From Bradyrhizobium sp. B097 (GTDB taxonomy: Bacteria; Pseudomonadota; Alphaproteobacteria; Rhizobiales; Xanthobacteraceae): a stretch of 64,000 nucleotides of DNA. The notes below the pieces were generated by a model, which was not told the origin of the DNA, searched no databases, and was given only the letters and a program-made list of their open reading frames with translations. Shown one piece after another: positions 1 to 8,748 of the stretch; the stretch's first letter is position 1, and every line of letters starts with the position of its first letter. The position numbers and the translations under genes are program-made. The DNA lies in NCBI RefSeq assembly GCF_038957035.1, contig NZ_CP152412.1, positions 1,856,501 to 1,920,500 on the forward strand. Reading direction: 5' to 3'.

Positions 1-1
1 C

Positions 2-601
2 ACCGAACGGGGGCCGACAGCGGCCAAAGTCGATTTGAAGCTCGAAGTCGTCGTCATTCCGGTCTCGGATGTCGACCGCGCCAAGCGCTTCTATCAGGAC
101 CTGGGCTGGCGGCTTGATGCCGACTTCGTCAGGCCCGACGGTTCACGCGCGGTTCAGCTGACGCCGCCGGGTTCGCCGACCTCGATCCATCTCGGATCTG
201 GATCCACGCTGCCGCGCTTTCTGATCGTCAATGATATCGAGGCGGCACGCGCCGAGCTGATCGCGCGCGGCGCCGATGTCAGTGAGGTGTTTCACCGCGG
301 TGCGGAAGGCCGCATCAAGGGGCCGGACCCGGAACGGCCGAGCTACGGGGCGCTCGCCACGTTCAACGATCCCGACGGAAATGCCTGGCTGCTGCAGCAG
401 GTGACGCAACGCCTGCCCGGGCGGGTCGACGGCAACAGCACGAATTTCTCCTCATCGGCCGATCTCGCTGCTGCGCTGCGCCGTGCGGCAGCAGCCCATG
501 GCGAGCACGAGAAGCGGACCGGCGGCCACGATGCGAACTGGCCCGATTGGTACGCCGAGTACATCGTCCGCGAACAGGCCGGCAAGCCGCTGCCCGAGTG
601 A
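2..601 (+). CDS. VOC/glyoxalase family protein (5' end outside window)
   Basis: The reading frame is open from base 2 and gives at least 199 residues. A TTG at 35 has no ribosome binding site, and the residues before it (TERGPTAAKVD) read like coding sequence, so the true start is probably left of the window. The N-terminal two thirds match a single VOC module: LEVVVIPVSDVDRAKRFYQD at the start and FNDPDGNAWLLQQV near its end, the usual beta-alpha-beta-beta-beta pattern with a DPDGN turn. The C-terminal ~60 residues (HGEHEKRTGGHDANWPDWYA) are an extra tail found on some VOC proteins. Substrate cannot be told. It reads in the same direction as the hydrolase genes that follow. Confidence 0.8.
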   Translation, partial: TERGPTAAKVDLKLEVVVIPVSDVDRAKRFYQDLGWRLDADFVRPDGSRAVQLTPPGSPTSIHLGSGSTLPRFLIVNDIEAARAELIARGADVSEVFHRGAEGRIKGPDPERPSYGALATFNDPDGNAWLLQQVTQRLPGRVDGNSTNFSSSADLAAALRRAAAAHGEHEKRTGGHDANWPDWYAEYIVREQAGKPLPE

Positions 602-658
602 ACGGAGCGCGTCATTGAAGCAAATCCAACCGGGCGCCTGATGGCCAGGGAGCGAGCG

Positions 659-1309
659 ATGTCCCAGATCACCTATCCACGCGAGAGAACCGCGCTGCTT
701 CTCGTTGATCCCTACAATGATTTCCTGTCCGAGGGCGGCATGGTCTTTCCACGCATCAAGCCGATCGCCGACGAGGTCGGGCTGCTCGACAATCTGCGCC
801 AGCTCGACAGCGCGGTCCGGGCCGCCGGCATCCAGGTGGTGATCGTCCCGCACCGCCGCTGGGAGCCGGGCGATTACGAGGATTGGGATCACCCCAATCC
901 GACCCAGCGCTTGATCATGCAGCGCCATAGCTTTGCGCGCGGCGAATGGGGCGGGGATTGGCATCCGGACTTTGCGCCCAAGCCCGGCGATCTGATCGCC
1001 CAGGAGCATTGGGGGCAGAGCGGGTTTGCCAACACAAATCTCGATTTCCTGCTCAAGCAGAAGGGCATCACGCATGTGATCGTGGTCGGGCTGCTGGCCA
1101 ACACCTGCATCGAGTCGACCGGCCGCTTCGCGATGGAGCTCGGCTACCACGTGACGCTGGTGCGCGATGCCACCGCCGCCTTCTCACACGACATGATGCA
1201 CGCCGCTCACGAGCTGAATGGCCCGACCTACGCCCACTCCATCCTGACAACCGCCGAGGTGATCGCGGCGTTGCCGGCGGCCTCTCTTGCCAAGGAGACA
1301 GTCAAATGA
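659..1309 (+). CDS. Cysteine hydrolase, isochorismatase-like family
   Basis: 216-residue alpha/beta hydrolase of the isochorismatase-like superfamily, which cleaves amide, imide or vinyl-ether bonds with a cysteine nucleophile. Visible are the catalytic Asp17 in LLLVDPYNDF and the nucleophile Cys150 in GLLANTCIESTG. The Lys expected between them is not obvious: the matching strand reads AQEHWGQSGF, so this belongs to a subgroup with a changed third catalytic residue. ATG 659 is preferred to the in-frame ATG 641 because AGGGAG lies just upstream of 659. The stop overlaps the next start as ATGA, so it is translationally coupled to the epoxide hydrolase. Confidence 0.85.
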   Translation: MSQITYPRERTALLLVDPYNDFLSEGGMVFPRIKPIADEVGLLDNLRQLDSAVRAAGIQVVIVPHRRWEPGDYEDWDHPNPTQRLIMQRHSFARGEWGGDWHPDFAPKPGDLIAQEHWGQSGFANTNLDFLLKQKGITHVIVVGLLANTCIESTGRFAMELGYHVTLVRDATAAFSHDMMHAAHELNGPTYAHSILTTAEVIAALPAASLAKETVK

Positions 1310-2673
1310 CCACGACATCGCAGGCACCAGTTGCAATCGCATTAGGCCAATCGACCGAGGAGGCCATCGACCAAACCCGGCGCAGGCTGCTGACGGGCGC
1401 GGCGCTAAGCCTGGCTGCTGCCGGTGCTGCCAGCCTGTTCCCCTCGCATTCCGCCGCGGCGGCCACCGGTGATGCGATCCGCTCATTCCGCATCAATATT
1501 CCCGAAGAAGACCTTGTCGACCTTCGCCGCCGTCTGGCCGCGACCCGATGGTCCGACAGGGAGACCGTCAACGACGACTCTCAAGGCGTTCCGCAGGCGA
1601 TGCTGCGCGATCTCGTCCGCTACTGGCAGACCGACTACGACTGGCGGAAGGTGGAGGCGCGGCTCAACGCCCTGCCGCAGTTCATCACCGAAATCGACGG
1701 GCTGGACATTCACTTCATTCACGTTCGCTCGAAACATGACAATGCACTGCCGCTGATCGTCACACATGGCTGGCCGGGTTCGATCATCGAGCAGATGAAG
1801 ATCATCGACCCCCTGACCGATCCCTCCGCACACGGCGGCAGCGCGTCGGACGCGTTCCATCTCGTGATCCCGTCGATGCCGGGCTACGGCTTCTCCGGCA
1901 AACCGACCACGGTCGGCTGGGATCCCCAGCGCATCGCGCGGGCCTGGGTTCAATTGATGAAGCGGCTCGGCTACAGCAAGTTCGTGGCGCAGGGCGGCGA
2001 CTGGGGTTCGCCGGTCTCCAATGAAATGGCCAAGCTTGGTGCGCCGGAGTTGCTCGGCATTCACGTCAATCTGCCCGGCGTCGTTCCGCCCGAGGTCCTC
2101 AAAGCAGTTATCTCCGGCGGCCCTGCGCCGGACAACATGTCCGCGGAGGAGCAACACGCCTTCGAACAGATCAAGCTTCAATTCGCGAAACGGCGCGCCT
2201 ACGCGCAGATCATGGGCACGCGCCCCCAGACGCTTGCGGCCTTTGCGGATTCGCCGGCGGGCCTTGCCGCCTGGCTGCTCGATCACGGCGACGGCTATGC
2301 CCAGCCGGCCTCCGCGATGCAATCAGCCGTGCTCGGGCGCGCAGTCAATGGACATTCCGCCGGCGCACTGACCCGCGACGACGTGCTCGACAACATCACG
2401 CTCTACTGGCTGACCAACACGGCCGTCTCTTCGGGCCGCCTGTACTGGGAGAACAAGACCAACCTTTATCTGCCCGCCAATGTCACGATCCCGGCCGCCG
2501 TCACCGCGTTTCCCGGCGAGAGTTTCGTGGCGCCGCGAAGCTGGGCGGAAAAGGCCTATCACAAGCTGATCTACTTCCATCAGGCCGAAGCCGGCGGCCA
2601 CTTCGCCGCCTGGGAGCAACCCGACATCTTCAGCCGAGAGGTTCGGGATGCGTTCCGACCGCTGCGCAGCTGA
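1306..2673 (+). CDS. Tat-exported epoxide hydrolase family protein
   Basis: 455 residues. The N-terminus has a twin-arginine signal (RRRLLTGAALSLAAAGAA, from residue 25), so the protein should be exported folded. After it comes the epoxide-hydrolase N-terminal domain (SFRINIPEEDLVDLRRRLAATRW) and an alpha/beta-hydrolase fold with the oxyanion motif HGWPGS (from His154), the nucleophile Asp232 in GGDWGS and the catalytic His432 in AGGHFAAWE. This is the juvenile-hormone/microsomal epoxide hydrolase architecture, which opens epoxides to diols. The ATG at 1306 overlaps the preceding TGA. The frame is open further upstream, but that part only shadows the preceding gene. The natural substrate is unknown. 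Confidence 0.88.
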   Translation: MTTTSQAPVAIALGQSTEEAIDQTRRRLLTGAALSLAAAGAASLFPSHSAAAATGDAIRSFRINIPEEDLVDLRRRLAATRWSDRETVNDDSQGVPQAMLRDLVRYWQTDYDWRKVEARLNALPQFITEIDGLDIHFIHVRSKHDNALPLIVTHGWPGSIIEQMKIIDPLTDPSAHGGSASDAFHLVIPSMPGYGFSGKPTTVGWDPQRIARAWVQLMKRLGYSKFVAQGGDWGSPVSNEMAKLGAPELLGIHVNLPGVVPPEVLKAVISGGPAPDNMSAEEQHAFEQIKLQFAKRRAYAQIMGTRPQTLAAFADSPAGLAAWLLDHGDGYAQPASAMQSAVLGRAVNGHSAGALTRDDVLDNITLYWLTNTAVSSGRLYWENKTNLYLPANVTIPAAVTAFPGESFVAPRSWAEKAYHKLIYFHQAEAGGHFAAWEQPDIFSREVRDAFRPLRS

Positions 2674-2709
2674 TCTGAATATTCAAAGGGACCGAAAGGA
2701 GTATTCATC

Positions 2710-3003
2710 ATGGCCAAGCTTGCAATCGTTGCCACCATCGAGGTCGCGCCGGGTAAGCGGGATGAGGTGCTGCCGCTGTTGCTGGCACACCGTGCCCGTT
2801 CGCTGAGGGATGAGCCGGGCACGCTGCAGTTCGATGTCCTGGTGCCGCGCGAGGACGCTTCGAAGCTGCTGCTCTACGAGGTCTATCAGGATGATGCGGC
2901 ATTCGCGGCGCATCGCACTGCGCGATCGATCGCAGAGTTTCGCGAGGAGACCGCGGACCTCGGCGTCAAGGTTGCCGGGACCTGGTGTACGCCCGCCGAG
3001 TAG
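2710..3003 (+). CDS. ABM-domain (putative quinol monooxygenase) protein
   Basis: 97 residues, one ferredoxin-like antibiotic-biosynthesis-monooxygenase domain: LAIVATIEVAPGKRDEVLPL at the start and LLLYEVYQDDAAFAAHRTA in the middle, as in YgiN-type proteins. These small dimers oxidise quinols or degrade reactive aromatics without a cofactor. A clear ribosome binding site (AAAGGAG) precedes the ATG. It lies 36 bp after the epoxide hydrolase stop on the same strand, so it probably shares that transcript. It converges on the aminotransferase gene with 29 bp between stops. Confidence 0.85.
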   Translation: MAKLAIVATIEVAPGKRDEVLPLLLAHRARSLRDEPGTLQFDVLVPREDASKLLLYEVYQDDAAFAAHRTARSIAEFREETADLGVKVAGTWCTPAE

Positions 3004-3032
3004 ACGTTGTCGTCGCCGTCGCCGTCGCGGGA

Positions 3033-4085
3033 TCAGACCATCTGGCGCAGCAGGCCGATCAGGCGGCCGCATTCATCGTCCGTGCCGACCGTGATGCGCA
3101 GGAAATCCTCGATCCGCGGCTTCTGGAAATGCCGCACCAGCACGCCGCGCTCGCGCAGCTTCGCGGCGAGATCCGCGCCGCGATGGCCACCGTGGCGGGC
3201 GAACACGAAATTCGCATGCGACGGCAGCACGTCGAAGCCGAGCTCAGTGAGGCCGCGGGCGAGTGCCTCGCGGCTCCGGATGATGCGTTGCCGCGTCTCC
3301 TCAAACCATGCGTCGTCCTCGATCGAGGCGACGGCACCCGCGATCGCGAAGCAATCCAGCGGATAGGAGTTGAAGCTGTCCTTGACGCGCTCCAGCGCCT
3401 CGATCAGCGGGCGCTGGCCGATCGCGAAGCCGACACGTAATCCCGCCAGCGCGCGCGACTTCGACAGGGTCTGGATCACCAGCAGATTGTCGTGGCGCGC
3501 GACCAGCGGCACGGCGCTCTCGGCGCCGAAATCGACATAGGCCTCGTCGACCACCACCAGCCGCTCGGGATGCTCGGTGACCAGCGCCTCGATCGCGGCG
3601 CGCGGCAGCGCGATGCCGGTCGGCGCGTTGGGATTGCACAGCAGGATGGCGCTGCCCGGCCGCCGGTAGTCGGCAAGCTGTATCCGCATCGCGGCATCGA
3701 GCGGAACCGTCTCGTAGCCGACACCATAGAGGCGGCAATAGACCGGGTAGAAGCTGTAGGTGATGTCGGGGAACAGCAGCGGCGCGTCGTGCTTCAGCAG
3801 CGCCGGAAAGGCGTGGGCCAGCACCTCGTCCGAGCCGTTGCCGACGAACACTTCGTCAGACGTGACGCCGTAGCGCGCCGCGATCGCCTCGCGCAGGGCG
3901 GTTGCGCGCGGATCCGGATAGAGCCGCAGGCGATCCGTCGTCGCGGTGATCGCCGCTACCGCGCGCGGCGACGGCGGGTAGGGATTCTCGTTGGTGTTGA
4001 GCTTGATCAGGCCATCGATCTTCGGCTGCTCGCCGGGCACGTATGGCGACAGATTGTGGACGATCGAACTCCAGAAGCGACTCAT
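3033..4085 (-). CDS. hisC: HisC-type class II aminotransferase (histidinol-phosphate aminotransferase-like)
   Basis: 350-residue PLP enzyme of fold type I. Visible landmarks are the N-terminal [12 protein letters not shown] motif typical of HisC, the NPNAPTG turn, the PLP-binding Asp in [11 protein letters not shown], the Schiff-base lysine Lys209 in [12 protein letters not shown], and the substrate-carboxylate arginine in the same stretch. The start at 4085 ([10 protein letters not shown]) fits the family; an in-frame extension upstream looks non-coding. It is the last gene of a leftward run behind CoA-ester genes, not in a histidine operon, so it may be a second copy or act on an aromatic amino acid. 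Family certain, exact substrate not. Confidence 0.8.
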   Translation of the reverse strand: MSRFWSSIVHNLSPYVPGEQPKIDGLIKLNTNENPYPPSPRAVAAITATTDRLRLYPDPRATALREAIAARYGVTSDEVFVGNGSDEVLAHAFPALLKHDAPLLFPDITYSFYPVYCRLYGVGYETVPLDAAMRIQLADYRRPGSAILLCNPNAPTGIALPRAAIEALVTEHPERLVVVDEAYVDFGAESAVPLVARHDNLLVIQTLSKSRALAGLRVGFAIGQRPLIEALERVKDSFNSYPLDCFAIAGAVASIEDDAWFEETRQRIIRSREALARGLTELGFDVLPSHANFVFARHGGHRGADLAAKLRERGVLVRHFQKPRIEDFLRITVGTDDECGRLIGLLRQMV

Positions 4086-4188
4086 GATCTCAGATCCAGG
4101 GGAGAATGCGATCACAATACGGAATACGAGGCGCTGATGAAAGCGCCACTTTATTCCCAAGCATTCTGATGTGTATCGCGCGCGCGAC

Positions 4189-5043
4189 CTACCAGGTCGC
4201 CGTGCCCTTCATGGTCGGCTGGCCCTCGGCATTGGCCGTCCACAGCTCCATGCCGCCGTCTTTGTCGTTGGCATTGATCGAGAACTCGCTGCCCTCGAAC
4301 AGCGGCTGCACGCCGCGATAGGTGAGCTTCTTCGGCGGCTTGCCGCCGCGCAGTTTCGCGGCGAATTCGACGATGAAGGAGGCCTGCAGCGGCCCGTGGA
4401 AGATCAGGCCCGGATAGCCCTCGACCTTGGTGACGTAGTCGCGATCGTAGTGGATGCGGTGGCCGTTGAATGTCAGCGCCGAATAACGAAACAGCAGCAC
4501 CGGATCGGAGACGTGGCTCTCGCGATGCTGCGCGGCAGGGGGAGGCGGCGCCGCCTTGGCCGGTGCCGCGGCTTGTGTGCTCGTCATCTCGCGATAGACG
4601 ATGTCCTGCCGCTCGCGGACCGCAAGCCCGCGCGAGGTCGTCACCTCGTGATGGACCGAGACGAAGCACAGCGTGCCGGTCGAGCCCGATTTCACCGTGA
4701 CGTCGGCAATCTTCGAGGTGCGTTTGGCTTCATCACCAATACGCAGCGCGTCGAAGAATTCGAGCTCGCCACCAGCCCACATCCGGCGCGGCAGCGGCAC
4801 CGGCGGCAGGAAGCCGCCGCGGGTCGGGTGGCCGTCGGGACCAAGCTGCGACATCGGAAACACCGGCTGCGCCAGGCACCAATGCGTGGTCCATGGCGCC
4901 GGGTCGCCGGCCTTCGGCTCGCCGATCTCCTGGAACAGCGTGGCGCGCAGCCCCATCACGAGATATTTGGTGACGACATCGGAGGCCTCAGTGGTCTTGC
5001 CGATCCACTGGCGGAGATGATCGAGGTCGAGTTTATCGGTCAT
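4189..5043 (-). CDS. MaoC-like / FAS1-like dehydratase (mesaconyl-CoA hydratase type)
   Basis: 284 residues with a double hot-dog layout: an N-terminal FAS1-like dehydratase half (residues ~1-140, including [10 protein letters not shown] and [20 protein letters not shown]) and a C-terminal MaoC-like half with the hydratase motif around [19 protein letters not shown] and [11 protein letters not shown] Pro/Ala-rich linker ([14 protein letters not shown]) joins them. Proteins of this build hydrate mesaconyl-C4-CoA or related enoyl-CoA esters. It follows the CoA-transferase and acyl-CoA dehydrogenase genes on the same strand, which fits activation, oxidation and hydration of one acyl group. A palindromic repeat separates it from the CoA-transferase gene. 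Confidence 0.85.
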   Translation of the reverse strand: MTDKLDLDHLRQWIGKTTEASDVVTKYLVMGLRATLFQEIGEPKAGDPAPWTTHWCLAQPVFPMSQLGPDGHPTRGGFLPPVPLPRRMWAGGELEFFDALRIGDEAKRTSKIADVTVKSGSTGTLCFVSVHHEVTTSRGLAVRERQDIVYREMTSTQAAAPAKAAPPPPAAQHRESHVSDPVLLFRYSALTFNGHRIHYDRDYVTKVEGYPGLIFHGPLQASFIVEFAAKLRGGKPPKKLTYRGVQPLFEGSEFSINANDKDGGMELWTANAEGQPTMKGTATW

Positions 5044-5109
5044 GAGATTTTGTCCTCGGTGAGAGACATCTGAGGGTGATGGCGTCGGTGGGACGGCAAA
5101 CTCGGTACA

Positions 5110-5221
5110 CCTCTCCCGCTTGCGGGGGAGGTCGGCGCGTAGCGCCAGGTGGGGGCTCTCTCAACGTTAAGGCTCGTGGAGAGAGCCCCCACCCCAACCC
5201 TCCCCCGCAAGCGGGAGAGGG
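5110..5221. repeat. Dispersed palindromic repeat (CCCGCTTGCGGG family)
   Basis: Two nested inverted repeats: ACCTCTCCCGCTTGCGGG on the left pairs with CCCGCAAGCGGGAGAGG on the right, and inside them GGTGGGGGCTCTCTC pairs with GAGAGAGCCCCCACC. The element could form a long cruciform or RNA hairpin. Related copies lie near 12.5, 16.0 and 25.8 kb. It fills most of the gap between the CoA-transferase stop and the dehydratase start inside an operon, so it would be transcribed. Confidence 0.85.
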
Positions 5222-5267
5222 GGCGCAGCTCGTTCTTGATTGCAATCGCGCCTGATCTCATTACGCC

Positions 5268-6365
5268 CTAACGTTTGATGCGCTCGCCGATCGCGGGCAC
5301 CTTGCCGTAGTGCCTGTCCTCTCCGACGACGATCGCGGCCGGCGCGGGATAGCTGACCTTGCCGTTCGGCGTGTCGACCTCGATGCGGCGCAGATGCGGA
5401 TGTTTGGCGAGGTCGTCCATGCTGTTGACCTCGGCGAAGGCGATGTCGGCCTCGGCGAGCTTCGTCAGCAATTCCTCGCGCGTCAGTTTGCCGAACGCGT
5501 CGCCGACGATTCCGTCGGTCAGCGCGCGGTTGCGCACGCGCTCGACCATGTTGGCAAAGCGCGGATCGTCGGGGAGAGCGGGCTGGCCCAGCACCTTGGC
5601 GCACAGCGTCTTCCACTCGCGCTCGCTCTGGATCGAGATCAGGATCTCTTTGCCGTCCTTCGAGCGGAACACGCCGTAAGGTGCGATCGAGGGATGGGCG
5701 AGGCCGATCCGCTTCGGTGACTTGCCGTTCTCGGCATTGAGCAGCGGCACGGTGAGCCAGTCGGCCATCACGTCGAACATCGAGATGCGGATGTCGGCGC
5801 CCAGGCCGGTGCGGCCGCGGCCGATCAGCGCTTCGAGGATCGACGCGTGCGCGGTGGCGCCGGTCGCGACATCGACGATCGACATGCCGACGCGCGAGGC
5901 GCCTTCGGGACCGCCGGTGATCGAGGCAAGGCCGCTCTCGGCCTGGATCAGCAGGTCATAGGCCTTGCGGTCGGCATAGGGGCCGGTGTCGCCATAGCCG
6001 GTGATGGTGCACATGATCAGCTTGGGATAATCCTTGCGCAGCCGCTCGCGCGAGAAGCCGAGCTTGTCCATCGAGCCCGGCTTGAGGTTCTGCAGCAGCA
6101 CGTCGGCGCCCGCGATCAGCGCCTCGAGCTGCGCGCGGCCTTCCTTGGTGGCAAGATCGACCACGGCGGAGTCCTTGCCGCGATTGAGCCAGACGAAATA
6201 GCTGCTCTGGCCCTTCGCTGCGGCGTCGTAGCCGCGGGCGAAATCGCCCTCGGGCCGTTCGATCTTGATGATATGGGCGCCGGCATCCGCCAGGCGTGAC
6301 GAGCAGAACGGCGCGGCAACCGCCTGTTCGACGGCGATGACGGTCAATCCCTCAAGCGGCAGCAT
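5268..6365 (-). CDS. CaiB/BaiF family CoA-transferase
   Basis: 365 residues of the class III CoA-transferase fold, an interlocked dimer that moves CoA between carboxylic acids. Landmarks: LEGLTVIAVEQAVAAPF at the N-terminus, the CoA-binding stretch DAGAHIIKIERPEGDFARGYD, NRGKDSAVVDL, and the catalytic aspartate in KAYDLLIQAESGL followed by GASRVGMSIVDVATG. The ATG at 6365 matches the family N-terminus; a TTG at 6380 overlapping the upstream stop is an alternative, and neither has a strong ribosome binding site. Translation is probably coupled to the acyl-CoA dehydrogenase gene. Confidence 0.88.
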   Translation of the reverse strand: MLPLEGLTVIAVEQAVAAPFCSSRLADAGAHIIKIERPEGDFARGYDAAAKGQSSYFVWLNRGKDSAVVDLATKEGRAQLEALIAGADVLLQNLKPGSMDKLGFSRERLRKDYPKLIMCTITGYGDTGPYADRKAYDLLIQAESGLASITGGPEGASRVGMSIVDVATGATAHASILEALIGRGRTGLGADIRISMFDVMADWLTVPLLNAENGKSPKRIGLAHPSIAPYGVFRSKDGKEILISIQSEREWKTLCAKVLGQPALPDDPRFANMVERVRNRALTDGIVGDAFGKLTREELLTKLAEADIAFAEVNSMDDLAKHPHLRRIEVDTPNGKVSYPAPAAIVVGEDRHYGKVPAIGERIKR

Positions 6366-6376
6366 GGTCAAGCAAC

Positions 6377-7546
6377 TCAATAGGAGCGGGGCATGCCGAG
6401 CACGTGCTCGGCGACGAATGACAGGATCAAATTGGTCGAGATCGGCGCCACCTGGTAGAGCCGGGTTTCGCGGAACTTGCGCTCGACGTCGTATTCCTCG
6501 GCGAAACCGAAGCCGCCATGGGTCTGCACGCAGGCATTGGCCGCTTCCCAGGAGGCATCCGCCGCCAGCATCTTGGCCATGTTGGCCTCGGCGCCGCAGT
6601 CGAGACCGGCTTCGTATTTGCGGGTGGCTTCCTTCACCATCAATTCAGCCGCGCGCATCGAGGCGTAGGCCTTGGCAATCGGGAACTGGATGCCTTGATT
6701 CTGGCCGATCGGCCGGCCGAATACGCTGCGCTCCTTGGCGTAGTTGGTGGCCTTCTGGATGAACCATTTGGCATCGCCGACGCATTCGGCTGCGATCAGG
6801 ATGCGCTCGGCATTCATGCCGGAGAGGATATAGCGGAAACCCTTGCCTTCCTCGCCGATCAGATTCTCCGCCGGCACCTTCATGTCGGTGAAGAACACTT
6901 CGGTCGTGGCGTGGTTCATCATGGTGCGGATCGGGCGGATCTCCAGCCCCTTGCCCTTCACCTCGCGCATGTCGACGATGAACACCGAGAGCCCGTCGGT
7001 GCGCTTCCTCGACTGCTCCTTCGGCGTGGTGCGTGCGAGCAGGATCATCAGGTCGGAATATTCGGCGCGGCTGGTCCAGATCTTCTGGCCGTTGACGATG
7101 TAGTGGTCGCCGTCGCGGCGCGCGAAGGTCTTCAGCGACGAGGTATCGGTGCCGCTGGTCGGCTCGGTGACGCCGAACGCCTGCAGCCGCAATTCGCCGG
7201 TCGCGACCTTCGGCAGATATTTCGCTTTCTGCGCGTCGTTGCCGTGCCGCAGCACGGTGCCCATCGTGTACATCTGGGCGTGGCAGCCGCCGCCGTTGCA
7301 GCCGGCGCGCTGGATCTCTTCCAGGATCGCCGCCGCGGCCGACAGCTTCAGGCCCGCGCCGCCATATTCCTCGGGGATCAGCACCGAGAGATAGCCGGCC
7401 TCCGTCAGCGCATCGACGAACTCCTTCGGATAGGCCATCTGGCGGTCGAGCTTGCGCCAGTATTCGCCGGGAAACTGCGCGCAAAGCTTTGCGACGGCGT
7501 CGCGGATGTCTGTGTGGTCGTCGGTGTGCTGATCGTGTGCGGTCAT
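6377..7546 (-). CDS. Acyl-CoA dehydrogenase
   Basis: 389-residue FAD flavoprotein that introduces the alpha-beta double bond in an acyl-CoA. Family motifs: AFGVTEPTSGTDTSSLKTFA (FAD/substrate strand), DHYIVNGQKIWTSRAEYSD, ERSVFGRPIGQNQGIQF and the C-terminal QTHGGFGFAEEYDVERKF with YQVAPISTNLILSFVAEHVL. First gene of the leftward operon acd - CoA-transferase - dehydratase - aminotransferase. It faces a LysR gene across about 150 bp that contains a LysR-type palindrome. The exact acyl substrate is unknown; the operon suggests a branched or dicarboxylic acyl-CoA. Confidence 0.9.
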   Translation of the reverse strand: MTAHDQHTDDHTDIRDAVAKLCAQFPGEYWRKLDRQMAYPKEFVDALTEAGYLSVLIPEEYGGAGLKLSAAAAILEEIQRAGCNGGGCHAQMYTMGTVLRHGNDAQKAKYLPKVATGELRLQAFGVTEPTSGTDTSSLKTFARRDGDHYIVNGQKIWTSRAEYSDLMILLARTTPKEQSRKRTDGLSVFIVDMREVKGKGLEIRPIRTMMNHATTEVFFTDMKVPAENLIGEEGKGFRYILSGMNAERILIAAECVGDAKWFIQKATNYAKERSVFGRPIGQNQGIQFPIAKAYASMRAAELMVKEATRKYEAGLDCGAEANMAKMLAADASWEAANACVQTHGGFGFAEEYDVERKFRETRLYQVAPISTNLILSFVAEHVLGMPRSY

Positions 7547-7573
7547 GATTTCGTTTTGCCGAGAGGTTGCGCC

Positions 7574-7620
7574 AGAGCGTTGTCGAGCGAAGCGGAAGCC
7601 GGTTCGCGTGAGGAAAACGC
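7574..7620. repeat. Half-copy of the GAGCGTTTTC/GAAAACGC repeat family
   Basis: GAGCGTTGTCGAGCGAAGCG at the left and GGTTCGCGTGAGGAAAACGC at the right form an imperfect inverted repeat. The same unit opens the longer element near 27.9 kb (GAGCGTTTTCAAGCGAAG and GGTTCGCGTCGAGAAAACGC). It lies just upstream of the acyl-CoA dehydrogenase start, within its probable leader. Confidence 0.7.
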
Positions 7621-7648
7621 CCGCTGTTGTGGGGTCCCGGTAAACTCC

Positions 7649-7667
7649 CTATGCTGTTTTGTTATAG
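7649..7667. promoter_or_regulatory. Putative LysR operator (CTAT-N11-ATAG)
   Basis: CTAT GCTGTTTTGTT ATAG is a perfect 4-bp inverted repeat with an 11-base spacer, the T-N11-A core that LysR-type regulators recognise. It lies 32 bp upstream of the lysR start and about 100 bp from the divergent acyl-CoA dehydrogenase start, where an autoregulated divergent operator is expected. Confidence 0.5.
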
Positions 7668-7698
7668 CGTATGAACCTGCCTTCCAGGATTGGCAAGT

Positions 7699-8622
7699 AT
7701 GGATTTCCGCCAGCTTAGGACCTTTGCGTGCGTCGCGGAACTCGGGAGTCTGAGCAAGGCATCCGATACCCTGCGGGTCGCGCAGCCGGCGCTGAGCCGG
7801 CAGATCAAGCTGCTGGAGCACGAGCTGCGCACCGAATTGTTCACGCGCAACGGCCGCGGCATGGTGCTGACCGATGCCGGCCGGCTGCTGTTGGCGCGCA
7901 CCGGCGGTATCGTGCGGCAGATCGACCAGATCCGCGACGACATCCAGTCTGCGGGCGGCGCGCCGTCCGGGCGCGTCGTGCTCGGGCTGGTGCCGACGGT
8001 GAGCTGCGTGATCTCGGCGCGGCTGGCGCGCCGCACGGTGGAACGCTATCCCGGCATCTCGCTCTGCATCGTCGAAAGCTACAGCGGCCATCTGATCGAG
8101 TGGCTGCATCGCGGCGAGATGGATCTTGCGGTGATCTACGGTCCGTCGGTCGATCTGCACCTGGCGGTGCAGAGCCTCGGCCGTGACTCGATCGTCGCGG
8201 TCGGCCCGCGCGGCAGCGGGTTGAAGCAGAAGAAGCAGGTCGATATCGGCTGGCTGCTGCGCCAGCGCCTGGTGCTGCCCAGTCATTCGCACGGGCTCCG
8301 CGCCATGATCGAGCATGCGGCGGCGAAGAAGAAGGTCACGCTCGACGTCAAGCTCGAGGCGGATTCGTTCCGCGTGCTGACGAGTTTGGTCGAGGAGGGG
8401 CTCGGATACACCATGCTGCCGCCGTCCTCGGTGCGCGGCGAGGTCGCCGACGGCCGGCTCGAGACCGCGCCGATCGCGCGGCCGGCGCCGCGACGCGAGC
8501 TGACTCTGGCCTCGCCGGTCGAGCATCCCGGCTCCAACGCCATCACGCTGATCGCAAAATTGCTGCGCGACGAGGTCGCCGCGTGCCGCACCGAGGGGCT
8601 CTGGGATATCCAGCTCGCCTGA
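7699..8622 (+). CDS. LysR-family transcriptional regulator
   Basis: 307 residues: an N-terminal winged HTH (residues 1-60, MDFRQLRTFACVAELGSLSK and RVAQPALSRQIKLLEHEL) and a periplasmic-binding-like effector domain starting at about residue 90. ATG 699 bp into the 7-kb block (7699) is preferred to TTG 7690 because AGGA lies at the right distance. It is transcribed away from the acyl-CoA operon and is its most likely regulator, with an acyl-CoA or carboxylic acid as plausible inducer (inference). Confidence 0.9.
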   Translation: MDFRQLRTFACVAELGSLSKASDTLRVAQPALSRQIKLLEHELRTELFTRNGRGMVLTDAGRLLLARTGGIVRQIDQIRDDIQSAGGAPSGRVVLGLVPTVSCVISARLARRTVERYPGISLCIVESYSGHLIEWLHRGEMDLAVIYGPSVDLHLAVQSLGRDSIVAVGPRGSGLKQKKQVDIGWLLRQRLVLPSHSHGLRAMIEHAAAKKKVTLDVKLEADSFRVLTSLVEEGLGYTMLPPSSVRGEVADGRLETAPIARPAPRRELTLASPVEHPGSNAITLIAKLLRDEVAACRTEGLWDIQLA

Positions 8623-8641
8623 GCGCGGCTGCATTCATTTC

Positions 8642-8729
8642 CGTCATTGCGAGCGAAGCGAAGCAATCCATCGCGCGGCATGCGCGGTGGCATGGATTGC
8701 TTCGTCGCTGTCGCTCCTCGCAATGACGG
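8642..8729. repeat. Dispersed palindromic repeat (CGTCATTGCGAGCGAAGCGAA family)
   Basis: CGTCATTGCGAGCGAAGCGA at the left end is mirrored by TCGCTCCTCGCAATGACGG at the right, with AAGCAATCCA and TGGATTGCTT pairing inside. This is a very common mobile-looking palindrome in rhizobial genomes. It sits between converging genes (LysR and the TPP-enzyme subunit), where it may also act as a terminator. Confidence 0.85.
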
Positions 8730-8748
8730 GGTCGCACGCATTATGCTC

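Noticed and set aside
946..1305. Long N-terminal extension of the epoxide hydrolase frame
   Set aside because: It lies inside the cysteine hydrolase gene in another frame; the ATG overlap at 1306 and the Tat signal mark the true start.
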